Positions 25,503 through 34,159 are shown, counted from the first letter of the stretch. The stretch: DNA of 64,000 nt from CAILHX01 sp964511385 (GCA_964511385.1 CAZEFE010000004.1:124001-188000); one strand, 5' to 3'. Translations and numbers: made by a program. Notes: generated by a model from the letters alone, not told the origin.

Positions 25503-26632
25503 GGCGTGTACCCCATTTGTCTGGCCAACAGCATGACCGGATGAATGATGGCGGTTTTCTGGTCCCTGAGGCCGCCGGCGATGTGCAGCGCGCAGCCGAT
25601 ATTGGAGGTGACCAGGTAATCCGCGCTGGTTTTTTCGATCAGGCCGATTTTATCACCACGCAGTTTACCTGCCATCTCCGGCTGGGTCAGCGCATAAGCG
25701 CCTGCGCCGCCGCAGCATTGTGCATTGCCCGGCAGCGGCACTACTTCGGCAGCGGGAATCCGCTGCAACAGTTGGTACAGGCTGGCTTCGCTGCGCAGTA
25801 CATTGCGTAGCGAGCAGGGCTCATGCACGGCGATTCTGGCGGCAAGTGGCGCCAGTGCCACTCTGTCCCAGCCATCGGCCTGGGCCAGAAAGGCGGCAAT
25901 GTCCATGGCGCGTCCCGGCAGCAGTTCGTGCAGACGGGAGCCGCAGCCGGTGGCGACGGAAACAATGGGCGTGTTCTGCGTGCCAAAAGCCGCCAGGTTC
26001 TGTTGGTCGAGTTGCTCGGCGGAGTGGCCCGCCTGCGCATGCAATCCGCCGCAGCAGGTCTGCCGGCCCGGCACGCGCACCGTATAACCCAGTTGGTTGA
26101 GCACGAAAATGCTGGCGGCCAGGGTGTCGGCTTCCAGCACGCTGCTGGCGCATCCCAGGAACAGGTGGACTTCGCCGCGGGCATTGGGAACCGGATAAAC
26201 CGGTTTCCAGTGGTGCTGTGCCGGGGTGGCTGGCAGGATGGGCAGCAGCCGGTTGAGGCCGGTCAAGGTGGTGATGCGCAGCACCGCGCCGCCGAGGCGC
26301 AGCAGCATCCTGTTGCCGACTAGGAATAGCGCCAGCCGCGCACGCCATGCGGCCGGCCGGTGCGTGCTGATCATGGCGCGGGCAAAGTCGGCGATCTTGC
26401 CGTATTCGACCTGGTTGGGGCAGGCTCGCTCGCAGGCACGGCAGGTCAGGCACAAGTCCATGTGCGCCATGTACTTGTCGTTCACCGGCAGTACGCCCTG
26501 TGCAACGGCTTGTGTCAGCAGGATGCGGCCGCGCGGCGAATCGGCTTCAGATTGGGTCTTGTGGTAGGTCGGGCAGTGTGGCAAGCAGAGCCCGCATGCC
26601 ACACACCGACCAGTTTCTGCGAGGATGGTCAC
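25499..26632 (-). CDS. GlcF-like iron-sulfur oxidoreductase subunit
   Basis: A 377-residue protein. Two 4Fe-4S motifs occupy the N-terminus (CVACGLCLPHCPTY and CLTCRACERACPN). Two CCG domains follow, with RQTCCGGLHAQAG, HEPCSLRN and NAQCCGGAGAYAL. This is the plan of glycolate oxidase subunit GlcF and related (S)-2-hydroxyacid oxidoreductases. The flavoprotein partners GlcD and GlcE are not adjacent, so the donor is uncertain. It overlaps ctpA upstream and coq7 downstream by 4 bp each. Confidence 0.82.
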   Translation of the reverse strand: MTILAETGRCVACGLCLPHCPTYHKTQSEADSPRGRILLTQAVAQGVLPVNDKYMAHMDLCLTCRACERACPNQVEYGKIADFARAMISTHRPAAWRARLALFLVGNRMLLRLGGAVLRITTLTGLNRLLPILPATPAQHHWKPVYPVPNARGEVHLFLGCASSVLEADTLAASIFVLNQLGYTVRVPGRQTCCGGLHAQAGHSAEQLDQQNLAAFGTQNTPIVSVATGCGSRLHELLPGRAMDIAAFLAQADGWDRVALAPLAARIAVHEPCSLRNVLRSEASLYQLLQRIPAAEVVPLPGNAQCCGGAGAYALTQPEMAGKLRGDKIGLIEKTSADYLVTSNIGCALHIAGGLRDQKTAIIHPVMLLARQMGYTP

Positions 26633-28038
26633 TTCTTTTGCAGGATTTGCAGCCCCTTCAACAGGTTCATCGCCTGGTTGAACTGGAAATCATTTTTGGA
26701 AGCTGGCTCGATTGGGGCTTGCCGCTCGGTCTTGGCGTCTTTGTTGTTGTCCTTGCTGTCTTTTGCCGGTTCCTTGTCTGCTGCCTTGGCGGGCGCTGCA
26801 GGCGCTTCGCCTTCCTTGGGGTTGGCCAGGTGGCGGCTCAGGTCTGCCTCGCGCAGGTTCATCCCTTGTTCGGCCGGGTCTTCCACGATGATGTCCGGCA
26901 CGATGCCTTTGGCCTGGATGGAGCGGCCGTTGGGCGTGAAGTAGCGGGCGGTTGTCAGCTTGATGCCGGCACCGTTGTTCATCGGCAGTATGGTTTGCAC
27001 CGAACCCTTGCCAAAGGTCTGGGTGCCCATGATGACGGCGCGCTTGTGGTCTTGCAGTGCCCCGGCAACAATTTCCGAAGCCGAGGCAGAGCCGCCGTTG
27101 ACCAGGACCACGATAGGCAGGGTCTTGATGTCGGCGGGCAGGTCGCGCAGATAGTCATCCTTGGGGCCGCCGCGCGCATAGTTTTCGGCGTTGGCCGTCA
27201 GGCGCATCTTGGCATCCGCCACGCGACCTTCGGTATAAACCACCAGGTCGTTTTTCGGCAGGAATGCCGCCGATACGCCAACTGCGGCATTGAGCAGGCC
27301 GCCGGGGTTGTTGCGCAAATCCAGTACCAGCCCTTTCAGCGAGTTGTTGTTTTGTTCGCGCATGGATTTCAGCGCCTTTGCCAGGTCTTCGCCGGTGCGT
27401 TCCTGGAATTGCGTGATGCGTACATAGCCATAGCCGGTTTCCGGCACCTTGGATTTGACGCTTTGCACCTTGATGATGGCGCGGGTGATAGTGAAGGTCA
27501 GCGGCTGGTGTTCGCCCTTGCGCAGCACGGTCAGCACAATGCTGGTGTCCGGCTCGCCGCGCATGCGCTTGACGGCTTCGTTCAGCGTCAGGCCTTTGAC
27601 CAGCGTGTCGTCCAGTTTCATGATGAGGTCGCCGGACTTCAGCCCGGCTTTGTACGCCGGAGTGTCTTCGATCGGCGCGACGACCTTGACCAGCCCGTCT
27701 TCCATGCCAACTTCTATACCTAAGCCGCCAAACGCGCCGTGGGTGGTGTCCTGCAGTTCCTTGAAGGCGTCTGGGTCGAGGTAGGTGGAGTGCGGGTCCA
27801 GCCCGGTCAGCATGCCATTGATGGCTTCGGTCAGCAGTTTTTTGTCTTCGACCGGATCAACGTAATCGCTTTTGATTTTGCCGAATACTTCGGCAAAAGC
27901 GCGCAGTTCATCCAGCGGCAGCTGATTTTTGGCGTCCTTGTCCGCGATGGCTGAAAAATTCAGGCTCAACAGGATGCCCAGCACGGCACCCAAGCCGATC
28001 AGGCCGGTTTTTTGGAATTTTTCGCGCATGAAAATCAA
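26629..28038 (-). CDS. ctpA: C-terminal processing peptidase (S41 family)
   Basis: A 469-residue periplasmic protease. Order: signal anchor (LIGLGAVLGILLSLNFSAIA), N-terminal helical part, a PDZ domain (GGLGIEVGMEDGLVKVVAPIEDTPAYKAGLKSGD), then the S41 catalytic core with the Ser in NGGSASASEIVAGAL and the Lys in TFGKGSVQ. The C-terminal tail is Lys/Asp/Ala-rich. Such proteases trim C-termini of envelope proteins and cell-wall enzymes. It is the first gene of an operon with glcF-like, coq7 and the DUF2322-like gene. Confidence 0.93.
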   Translation of the reverse strand: MIFMREKFQKTGLIGLGAVLGILLSLNFSAIADKDAKNQLPLDELRAFAEVFGKIKSDYVDPVEDKKLLTEAINGMLTGLDPHSTYLDPDAFKELQDTTHGAFGGLGIEVGMEDGLVKVVAPIEDTPAYKAGLKSGDLIMKLDDTLVKGLTLNEAVKRMRGEPDTSIVLTVLRKGEHQPLTFTITRAIIKVQSVKSKVPETGYGYVRITQFQERTGEDLAKALKSMREQNNNSLKGLVLDLRNNPGGLLNAAVGVSAAFLPKNDLVVYTEGRVADAKMRLTANAENYARGGPKDDYLRDLPADIKTLPIVVLVNGGSASASEIVAGALQDHKRAVIMGTQTFGKGSVQTILPMNNGAGIKLTTARYFTPNGRSIQAKGIVPDIIVEDPAEQGMNLREADLSRHLANPKEGEAPAAPAKAADKEPAKDSKDNNKDAKTERQAPIEPASKNDFQFNQAMNLLKGLQILQKK

Positions 28039-28137
28039 CTTTCTTCTATGTAATAGAGTAGCGGTGGGACAGTGTAGTCCGAGAAAGGTTTATTTTCTGC
28101 TATTTATGGTTGGTCTGCCAAGGAGATAATGCAAATT

Positions 28138-28164
28138 AGGCTCCCTTGCCACACAAGGGAGCCT
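28138..28164 (-). terminator. terminator hairpin of the FTR1 iron operon
   Basis: AGGCTCCCTTG and CAAGGGAGCCT form an 11-bp stem with a 5-nt loop, 13 bp beyond the stop of the barrel gene. On the minus strand it is followed by AATTTGCATT. Confidence 0.6.
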
Positions 28165-28176
28165 GGAGGCGGGGCG

Positions 28177-28917
28177 TCAGAACTCGTATTCGACTTGCAT
28201 GCGGAAAGTGTGGTTCGCCGCAGCTTCGCTGGTACCGAACAATAACGCCGCGTTGTACTTGATCGCCTGGTGCGGAACCGTATCGATTTTGCCGAACACA
28301 GCCGGCCCCATGCGGTGGTTCTGGTTGCTGCTGTTGTTCCAGTGATCCCATTCGCCCAGGTCGCCAAAACCTTGCAGGCCGAATTCAAACTTTGGCTGCC
28401 AGCGGTATTTCACTTGCCATTGGTAACCCATTTCCGTGACATGCTGGTCGTCCGCATCCTTGGGGCCGAACTTGCGTTCAAGAATCAGGTTGCCATTTAG
28501 TTGCAGCTTGTTGAACTCCGTTTGCAACAGCGGGGCGAGTTTCAATTCATAAGGCTCACGATCGCTGAACGGCGCTTCGATTTCCACGACCAGTCCCAGG
28601 TCAACCGGATATTTGCCGGTTTCCGTCAGTTGGAACTTGTTTTCCCATTCGGCGATGGAAACTTTTTCGCTGCCTTCGCGTTCGCGTTTGAAATAAACCT
28701 CAGTGAACCAGTATTCGGTGACACCGTAACCAAAGCCCAGGCTGGCAACTTGCGCCCGGTCGCCATTGACCATTTTCTCCGTGCCGAACTTGAAATCGAT
28801 TTCCTTCTCGCCGTATTCCACAGTCGGCGTGTAGACGTAATCGGCCGGGCCGGCGAAAGCTGGCGCTGCGGCCAGCCCCAGCATCAGGAGCGGGAATAAA
28901 TGTTTTTGCAGATTCAT
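28177..28917 (-). CDS. predicted outer-membrane beta-barrel protein of the iron operon
   Basis: A 246-residue exported protein of unknown family. A signal peptide (LFPLLMLGLAAAPAFA) precedes a mature part rich in alternating aromatic and polar residues (YWFTEVYFKREREG, YQWQVKYRWQPKFEFGLQGFG). The chain ends in MQVEYEF; a terminal Phe is typical of outer-membrane barrels recognised by BAM. The start at 28917 was chosen because it gives the signal peptide and an ATGA overlap with the FTR1 gene; a longer open frame upstream reads through FTR1 coding sequence and is not real. A role in iron passage or sensing is inferred from the operon. Confidence 0.72.
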   Translation of the reverse strand: MNLQKHLFPLLMLGLAAAPAFAGPADYVYTPTVEYGEKEIDFKFGTEKMVNGDRAQVASLGFGYGVTEYWFTEVYFKREREGSEKVSIAEWENKFQLTETGKYPVDLGLVVEIEAPFSDREPYELKLAPLLQTEFNKLQLNGNLILERKFGPKDADDQHVTEMGYQWQVKYRWQPKFEFGLQGFGDLGEWDHWNNSSNQNHRMGPAVFGKIDTVPHQAIKYNAALLFGTSEAAANHTFRMQVEYEF

Positions 28918-29744
28918 GATGGTCTCTTCGATGTTGAATGGCTGATGCGATGGCTCCATTTCATCCCGGCGCCGATGAGGATGAGCGTGATGCCGTAAAA
29001 CAGTACCTGCATCCCGGCCGGATGCGATTCGTAGCCGATCAGGCTGTGCAGCAGCATGCCGGGAACGGAATTTTCTTGCAGCAGCGCTGAACTGTCCCAC
29101 AGCGGTGACGCCAGGCTGGGGAGCAAGTCTGCCTGGATCAGGAAGTGCGCGGCTTGCGATGCCATGCCGGCGGCAAGCAAAAGTACCAGGACGCCGGTTG
29201 CGGTAAAGAACCAGCGCATCGGGATGCGCACCAGTCCGGCGTACAGGGCATAACCGGCGGCAATGCCGGCGGCGGCACCCAGCAACCCGCCGAGCATCAG
29301 GGTGCTGGCGCCGATGCCTTGCGATGCCGCAATGCCGTAGAGGAACAATACGGTTTCCGAGCCTTCGCGCAGCACCGCCAGGCCCACAATCAGCAGCAGG
29401 ATGGAGCATTCCTTGCGCCCGTCGCGGATCGCGGTCCCGACCCGGCTGGCATGCGCGGCCAGTTCGACCCCGTGCGAGGCCATCCAGATGTTGTGCCAGG
29501 CCAGCATCAGCACGGCAACGCCAAGCACAATCGCATTGAACAGTTCCTGGCCCATGCCGCTGGCCAGTTCCGAAATTTTCTCGGTAAATCCGGCAATGAC
29601 GCAGGCGCCCGTCAGCCCGGCCAGCAGGCCGGCAACCAGCCAGCGCGTGCGGCCGGGAACTTCGCGGGTGGCGGCGGCAACGATGCCGATAATGATGGCG
29701 GCTTCGAGGATTTCGCGGAAAACGATAATGGCAGTACCAAACAT
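28914..29744 (-). CDS. FTR1-family iron permease
   Basis: A 276-residue inner-membrane permease with about seven helices. Both REXXE iron-binding motifs are present: REILE near residue 10 and REGSE in GLAVLREGSETVLFLYG. FTR1/EfeU/FtrC proteins import Fe3+ generated by a partner oxidase. The preceding gene encodes a cupredoxin, as in FtrABCD and EfeUO-like systems. The following gene overlaps by 4 bp. A Fur-box promoter lies at the head of the operon. Confidence 0.92.
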   Translation of the reverse strand: MFGTAIIVFREILEAAIIIGIVAAATREVPGRTRWLVAGLLAGLTGACVIAGFTEKISELASGMGQELFNAIVLGVAVLMLAWHNIWMASHGVELAAHASRVGTAIRDGRKECSILLLIVGLAVLREGSETVLFLYGIAASQGIGASTLMLGGLLGAAAGIAAGYALYAGLVRIPMRWFFTATGVLVLLLAAGMASQAAHFLIQADLLPSLASPLWDSSALLQENSVPGMLLHSLIGYESHPAGMQVLFYGITLILIGAGMKWSHRISHSTSKRPS

Positions 29745-29759
29745 GGCTGGGGCTCTGGA

Positions 29760-30077
29760 TTATTTGGCGATGATGGCGCCCTGGGCCGTGGCTTCGTTGA
29801 ACTCGCCGAAAAACGGGTAGCGTCCGGGCGTCAGTGGGCCGACATAAATGGTGGCGGTGCCGTTGCCGGTGATGACTTTTTCGCGGTTGAGCGGATGGCT
29901 TTCGAATTCTTCCGGGGTGGCATCCTTGTTTTCAACGCGCAGCTTTATTTTCTTGCCGGCGGGTACCACCAGTTCTGCGGGTTCAAAGCGGTGATCCTTG
30001 ATCTGGATGGTGTATTCCTCGTCAGCCGCCAAAGCATTGGCGGAGATTAATGCGAGCAACAACGGTAGGTATTTCAT
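29760..30077 (-). CDS. periplasmic cupredoxin-domain protein of the iron operon
   Basis: A 105-residue protein with signal peptide (YLPLLLALISANALA) and a cupredoxin-like domain: HRFEPAELVVPAGKKIKLRVENKD, TPEEFESHPLNREKVI, GPLTPGRYPFFGEFNEAT. The Cys-x-His-x-Met loop of blue copper proteins is missing in the last segment, so it is probably not a classical type 1 copper protein. FTR1-linked cupredoxins of this type assist ferrous iron oxidation or iron binding. The start at 30077 is backed by GGAGCC and by the signal peptide; the frame extends further upstream without support. Confidence 0.85.
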   Translation of the reverse strand: MKYLPLLLALISANALAADEEYTIQIKDHRFEPAELVVPAGKKIKLRVENKDATPEEFESHPLNREKVITGNGTATIYVGPLTPGRYPFFGEFNEATAQGAIIAK

Positions 30078-30101
30078 TTTGGGGCTCCAGTGATTTTTAC
30101 A

Positions 30102-30131
30102 AATGATAGTTATTCTCATTTGTGTTTGCAA
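30102..30131 (-). promoter_or_regulatory. Fur box overlapping a sigma-70 promoter for the FTR1 operon
   Basis: On the minus strand TTGCAA (30126-30131) and TATCAT (30103-30108) are 17 bp apart. The plus-strand 19-mer AATGATAGTTATTCTCATT (30102-30120) is close to betaproteobacterial Fur boxes and covers the -10 element and most of the spacer. Iron-loaded Fur would block the promoter. Confidence 0.7.
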
Positions 30132-30207
30132 GTGTTTTTACATATGATTTTTTCTGGCGCTTTGGCGCAACCCCATTTATGCTTTCGGTCCTTATGTTTT
30201 TTGAATC

Positions 30208-31149
30208 ATGACAATGCGCAACAGAATTCTGCTGAGCCTGGTGCTTTTAGTGCTATCTGCCTGTGCGGCACAGCCGCCGCTGGAACCCAAGCCGGCACCG
30301 GAGAAAAAAGCTGTAGAGCCGGTAAAGGCGCCGAGCGCGGAAGCCGTCAAGCCGAAGTTGGCGCTGGTTCTTGGCGGGGGGGCCGTGCGCGGGTTCGCCC
30401 ATATTGGCGTTATCAAGGTGTTGGAAGCCCAGGGCATCGTCCCGGACATGGTCGTCGGCACCAGCGCCGGTAGCGTGGTGGGGGCGCTGTATGCCGCCGG
30501 CTATTCCGGTTTTGAATTACAGAAAATCGCATTCAAACTGGAAGAAGACAGCGTGGGAGACTGGACCATTCCCGATCGCGGATTCATCAAGGGCGAAGCG
30601 CTGCAGGGGTTCATCAACAAGTCGGTGCAAAACAAGCCGATAGAGAAGCTCAAAAAGCCTTACGCGGCAGTTGCCACCGATTTGCAGAGCGGTGAAATGG
30701 CCGTGTTCAGCAAGGGTAATACCGGGATGGCGGTCAGGGCGTCGAGCAGCGTCCCCGGCCTGTTCCAGCCGGTGACCATCAATGGCCATGATTACGTCGA
30801 TGGCGGCCTGGTAAGCCCGGTCCCGGTCAATGCGGCCAGGACGCTGGGCGCTGATGTGATCGTTGCGGTGGATATTTCCGGCAAGCCCAAGTACCGCAAG
30901 GTGGAAGGGGTGACGGACGTGCTGCTGCAAACGTTCGGCATCATGGGGCAGGTGATCAGCCGCCGGGAACTGCAGGACGCCGACGTGGTGATACAGCCGA
31001 ATACCGGTTCAGTCGGCCCGGCGGACTTCGCCAAAAAGCATGAAGCGATACTGGAGGGTGAAAAAGCCGCGCAGGCGGCGCTACCGGCTATTCGGCAGAA
31101 GCTGAAGGCGGCAGCTGAGCGGCTGGCTCAATCCGGCGGGCGCCGTTAA
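30208..31149 (+). CDS. patatin-like phospholipase lipoprotein
   Basis: A 313-residue protein with a lipoprotein signal (LLVLSACAAQ, Cys at residue 20) and a Pro/Lys-rich linker. The patatin domain follows: oxyanion loop LVLGGGAVRGFAHIGV, nucleophile GTSAGS, and catalytic Asp in DYVDGGLVSPVPV. It belongs to the RssA-like bacterial patatins and probably acts on phospholipids at the envelope. Its last 62 bp overlap, on the other strand, the 3' end of the NlpC/P60 gene. Confidence 0.9.
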   Translation: MTMRNRILLSLVLLVLSACAAQPPLEPKPAPEKKAVEPVKAPSAEAVKPKLALVLGGGAVRGFAHIGVIKVLEAQGIVPDMVVGTSAGSVVGALYAAGYSGFELQKIAFKLEEDSVGDWTIPDRGFIKGEALQGFINKSVQNKPIEKLKKPYAAVATDLQSGEMAVFSKGNTGMAVRASSSVPGLFQPVTINGHDYVDGGLVSPVPVNAARTLGADVIVAVDISGKPKYRKVEGVTDVLLQTFGIMGQVISRRELQDADVVIQPNTGSVGPADFAKKHEAILEGEKAAQAALPAIRQKLKAAAERLAQSGGRR

Positions 31150-31642
31150 AACGCTTGGCCCAGTAGGTGTCCGTCATGTCCACCACGTGCACCCCGCCGC
31201 CACTGCTTGGCGCATGCACAAAGCGGTTGTCGCCGATGTAGATGCCGACATGGGAAAACGTGGATTTCAGCGTGTTGTAAAACACCAGGTCGCCAGGCTG
31301 CAACTGATCGGCCGGGATGGACTTGCCCAGTTGGCTGATGGCACGCGCGCCGTGAGGTAGCGTCAGGTTGGCCGCTTGCTGGAACACGTAACGCACGAAA
31401 CCGCTGCAATCAAAACCGGAAGCCGGGGTGGTGCCGCCAAACTTGTAAGGCGTGCCAGTCAGGGCCAGGGCATTGATCAGGACTTCCTGCACGGTGGAGC
31501 TGGCGCTATCCAGCAAGCTCTGCGCTTTGGCGACGGTGTCGCTGGCAGCGGGAGCAGGCTCTTCGGCTTGGCATACGCCGCTGACAAGCACCAGCAGGCA
31601 AGCCGCAAAAAAGCGCGCAAAAGAAAGGGCTGTTTTTCGCAT
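31088..31642 (-). CDS. NlpC/P60 family cell-wall peptidase
   Basis: A 184-residue exported protein. The signal peptide (FFAACLLVLVSGVCQA) follows an ATG at 31642; the frame is open further upstream but the extension has no signal or homology. The catalytic Cys is in SGFDCSGFVRYVFQ and the catalytic His in FSHVGIYIGDN, with a third polar residue around FVHAPSS. Such enzymes cut peptide stems of murein. The 3' end overlaps the convergent patatin gene by 62 bp. Confidence 0.9.
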   Translation of the reverse strand: MRKTALSFARFFAACLLVLVSGVCQAEEPAPAASDTVAKAQSLLDSASSTVQEVLINALALTGTPYKFGGTTPASGFDCSGFVRYVFQQAANLTLPHGARAISQLGKSIPADQLQPGDLVFYNTLKSTFSHVGIYIGDNRFVHAPSSGGGVHVVDMTDTYWAKRFNGARRIEPAAQLPPSASAE

Positions 31643-31749
31643 CTGCCGGATTTTAATAAGAAAACCTGCCGTAGCGCAAGCGCTGCGAGTTAAACCCAAG
31701 CCTTGGTGTAAAATCGGGGTGATACCCCATTTCAAATAAGGACCGCATC

Positions 31750-32412
31750 ATGAGCGACACTCAATTCTTATCTTTGGACGACATTAAAGCCGCCGCCAGC
31801 CGGCTGGTGGAAGCCGGTGGCGACGTGCGCGAAAAGCTGAGCGACCTGACGGTGCGGGCCTTGGCCGAGCGCGACCTGGCGGAGCAGCAGATTCGCGAAG
31901 TGCTGTCGGCGATCACTGAAGGCGTCAGCCTGGGTGCAGCCAAGCGTACTGACGAGGTGAAAACCGCGCTGGCTGACGCCTTGCACGGCGTGGACGATGC
32001 ATTGACACACGCGGCAGAAGCTCTGCAACTGACGATAGGCGAGGCCGCCGGCGATATCAAGGCATTCAGCGAGACCGAGGTGCAGCAGGGGCTGACCGAA
32101 CTCAAGCGGCTGGAGGGGCTGTTTGTTGAAACTGTCAGCCGCGTGGCCAGCGGCGCCAATGGCCTGGTTCAGCAGGAAATGACGGCGATTGCCGAGCATG
32201 GCCGCCGCATCGGCACCGATACCGGCGAGCGTGTGCGGCAGGTGGCGGATGACCTGGGCAATCGTGCCAGTCGTGCGGCACAGGCCGTGGCGGAAAGCGG
32301 CAAACAGGCGGCGCTGGAAGTCGGCGCGCGCATCGCGGAAAAGGCCGGGTTCAAGCTGGGCGAAATTGCCGCGAGACTGACCGAAAAAGCCAGGGATATC
32401 CGCAAGAACTGA
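31750..32412 (+). CDS. helical protein of unknown function upstream of ubiB-like kinase
   Basis: A 220-residue soluble protein, almost entirely predicted alpha-helix, rich in Ala, Glu and Arg with amphipathic repeats (AAEALQLTIGEAAGDIKAF, RAAQAVAESGKQAALEVGARIAEKAG). No catalytic motif or signal was found. It may correspond to a DUF described beside AarF/UbiB kinases in betaproteobacteria (DUF6781, from memory). The stop lies 5 bp before the kinase start, so the two are co-expressed. Long amphipathic helices could bind membranes or polymer granules; this is speculative. Confidence 0.6.
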   Translation: MSDTQFLSLDDIKAAASRLVEAGGDVREKLSDLTVRALAERDLAEQQIREVLSAITEGVSLGAAKRTDEVKTALADALHGVDDALTHAAEALQLTIGEAAGDIKAFSETEVQQGLTELKRLEGLFVETVSRVASGANGLVQQEMTAIAEHGRRIGTDTGERVRQVADDLGNRASRAAQAVAESGKQAALEVGARIAEKAGFKLGEIAARLTEKARDIRKN

Positions 32413-32417
32413 CACTT

Positions 32418-34100
32418 ATGATCCGCGAAACTGTTTCCGTGATGCGCGATTTCGGGCGGCTGCGCGAAATCGCGCGCATCCTCATGCGTTATGGCTGGGG
32501 CGACGTCATCAAGCGCATGGGTATTTCCAGCACGCTCGGACGCGCCGGCAGCATGCTGCAGCCTGCCAGTTCGCAGGAGGTGATGCACCTTGATCCGGCG
32601 GTACGCATCCGCATGGCGATCGAGGAATTGGGCCCCACATTCGTCAAGCTGGGGCAAGTGCTGGCCACGCGCGCCGACATTTTCCCGCCGCAGTGGGTGG
32701 CTGAGTTTGCCAAACTGCAAGACAACGTGCCGCCGGTGCCGTTTGATGAATTGCTGCCGGGGCTGGAAAAATCGTTGGGCCAATCGCCGTTCGCCGTGTT
32801 CAACAACTTGCAGACCGAGCCTATTGCTGCCGCTTCCATCGCGCAGGTGCATCTGGCGGAGCTTCCGGACGGTACGCAAGTGGTGCTGAAAGTTCGTCGC
32901 CCCAATATCCGCGCCCGCATCGAGGCGGATTTGCGCCTGCTATCCCACCTGGGGCGCCTGATCGAATCCGAAATGCCGGAAGTGCGGCGCTTCCAGCCGG
33001 GTAAAATCATTGGCCAGTTTGCCAAATCGCTGCGCAAGGAACTGGACCTGGCTGCGGAAGGCCGCAATACCGACCGCTTCGTGAAAAATTTCGAAGGCAA
33101 CCCGGATGTGAGCTTTGCCAAAGTGCACTGGGATTACACCTCGGAAGAACTGCTGGTGATGGAACGCATCGTCGGTATCCCCGGCAACGATATCGAACGC
33201 GCCATCAACACCGGCCTGGACTGCAAACTGCTGGCCGCACATGGCGCGAATGCCGTGCTCAAGATGGTGCTGATCGACGGCTTTTTCCATGCTGACCCGC
33301 ACCCCGGCAACGTGTTTTACCTGCCGGGCAACCGCATTGCCATGATCGACTGCGGCATGGTGGGACGGCTGACGGTGGAGCGTCGCGATGAAATCGCCGA
33401 CCTGCTGGCAGCGCTGGTTTCCAAGGATTACGACACCTTGCTGGAAATCCTGATTGCCTGGGCGGGCGATGCGCCGGTAAACCAAGCCAAGCTGGCGGCG
33501 GATATTGACGAGTTCCTGCTGAATTACGAAAGCGCGTCGTTGAAACAGATACGCTTTGGCGCGCTGCTGGGCGACCTCACCACGGTGATGCGCGAGAACC
33601 ATTTGTCGGTGCCGCCGGATCTGGCCATGCTGTTCAAGGCACTGGTGACGCTGGAAGGGCTTGGCCGGCAGCTTGACCCGGATTTCCAGATTGTCCGGCA
33701 CCTGACGCCGTTTGTGAAGCAGGTGATTTTTGCGCGCTACAAACCTGCAGCCTTGTTCAAGCGCGGGCGCAAAGGGATCGTCAGCGCGCTGGATCTGCTG
33801 GTGAGCGTGCCGCGCGATGTCGGCAATCTGCTCAAGGATTTGCGGCGCGGCCGGTTAAAAATCGAGCTGGACCTGAAGCGGCTCGACCACTTCGGCCATC
33901 AGTTGGATCACAGCACCAACCGGTTGACCATTGCGCTGGTGACCTCGTCGCTGATCATCGGCTCCTCCATCGTCATGACCGTCAAGGGCGGACCCACGCT
34001 GTTCGGCCTGCCGGCATTCGGTTTTCTTGGCTTTTTCATGGCCTCGGTGTTCGGTCTGTGGCTGATGCTGTCGATCTGGCGCTCCAGCCGCGAAGACTAA
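32418..34100 (+). CDS. UbiB/AarF (ABC1) family atypical kinase-like protein
   Basis: A 560-residue protein. The N-terminal KxGQ motif is in FVKLGQVLATRADIFPPQW; the Ala-rich nucleotide loop is in PIAAASIAQVHLAEL; the metal-binding DFG-like site is in AMIDCGMVGRL, with HADPHPGNVFY upstream. Two hydrophobic helices end the chain (FGLPAFGFLGFFMASVFGLWLML). UbiB proteins are ATPases that help handle ubiquinone precursors. The gene is not next to ubiE/ubiJ and could be a paralogue of the main ubiB, so no gene symbol is assigned. Confidence 0.9.
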   Translation: MIRETVSVMRDFGRLREIARILMRYGWGDVIKRMGISSTLGRAGSMLQPASSQEVMHLDPAVRIRMAIEELGPTFVKLGQVLATRADIFPPQWVAEFAKLQDNVPPVPFDELLPGLEKSLGQSPFAVFNNLQTEPIAAASIAQVHLAELPDGTQVVLKVRRPNIRARIEADLRLLSHLGRLIESEMPEVRRFQPGKIIGQFAKSLRKELDLAAEGRNTDRFVKNFEGNPDVSFAKVHWDYTSEELLVMERIVGIPGNDIERAINTGLDCKLLAAHGANAVLKMVLIDGFFHADPHPGNVFYLPGNRIAMIDCGMVGRLTVERRDEIADLLAALVSKDYDTLLEILIAWAGDAPVNQAKLAADIDEFLLNYESASLKQIRFGALLGDLTTVMRENHLSVPPDLAMLFKALVTLEGLGRQLDPDFQIVRHLTPFVKQVIFARYKPAALFKRGRKGIVSALDLLVSVPRDVGNLLKDLRRGRLKIELDLKRLDHFGHQLDHSTNRLTIALVTSSLIIGSSIVMTVKGGPTLFGLPAFGFLGFFMASVFGLWLMLSIWRSSRED

Positions 34101-34102
34101 AA

Positions 34103-34136
34103 AAACCGCACAGGCGTAAGTCAGCCTGTGCGGTTT
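34103..34136. terminator. bidirectional intrinsic terminator
   Basis: AAACCGCACAGGC and GCCTGTGCGGTTT form a 13-bp stem with an 8-nt loop between convergent ubiB-like and glgP. On the minus strand the stem is followed by a run of Ts, which suits glgP; on the plus strand by TTTCC. Confidence 0.85.
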
Positions 34137-34159
34137 CCTGAGGTGCTACCTGCAACCTG

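Noticed and set aside
28918..29409. N-terminal extension of the outer-membrane barrel gene
   Set aside because: The extension is FTR1 coding sequence in another frame. The ATG at 28917 gives a signal peptide and a 4-bp overlap with FTR1.
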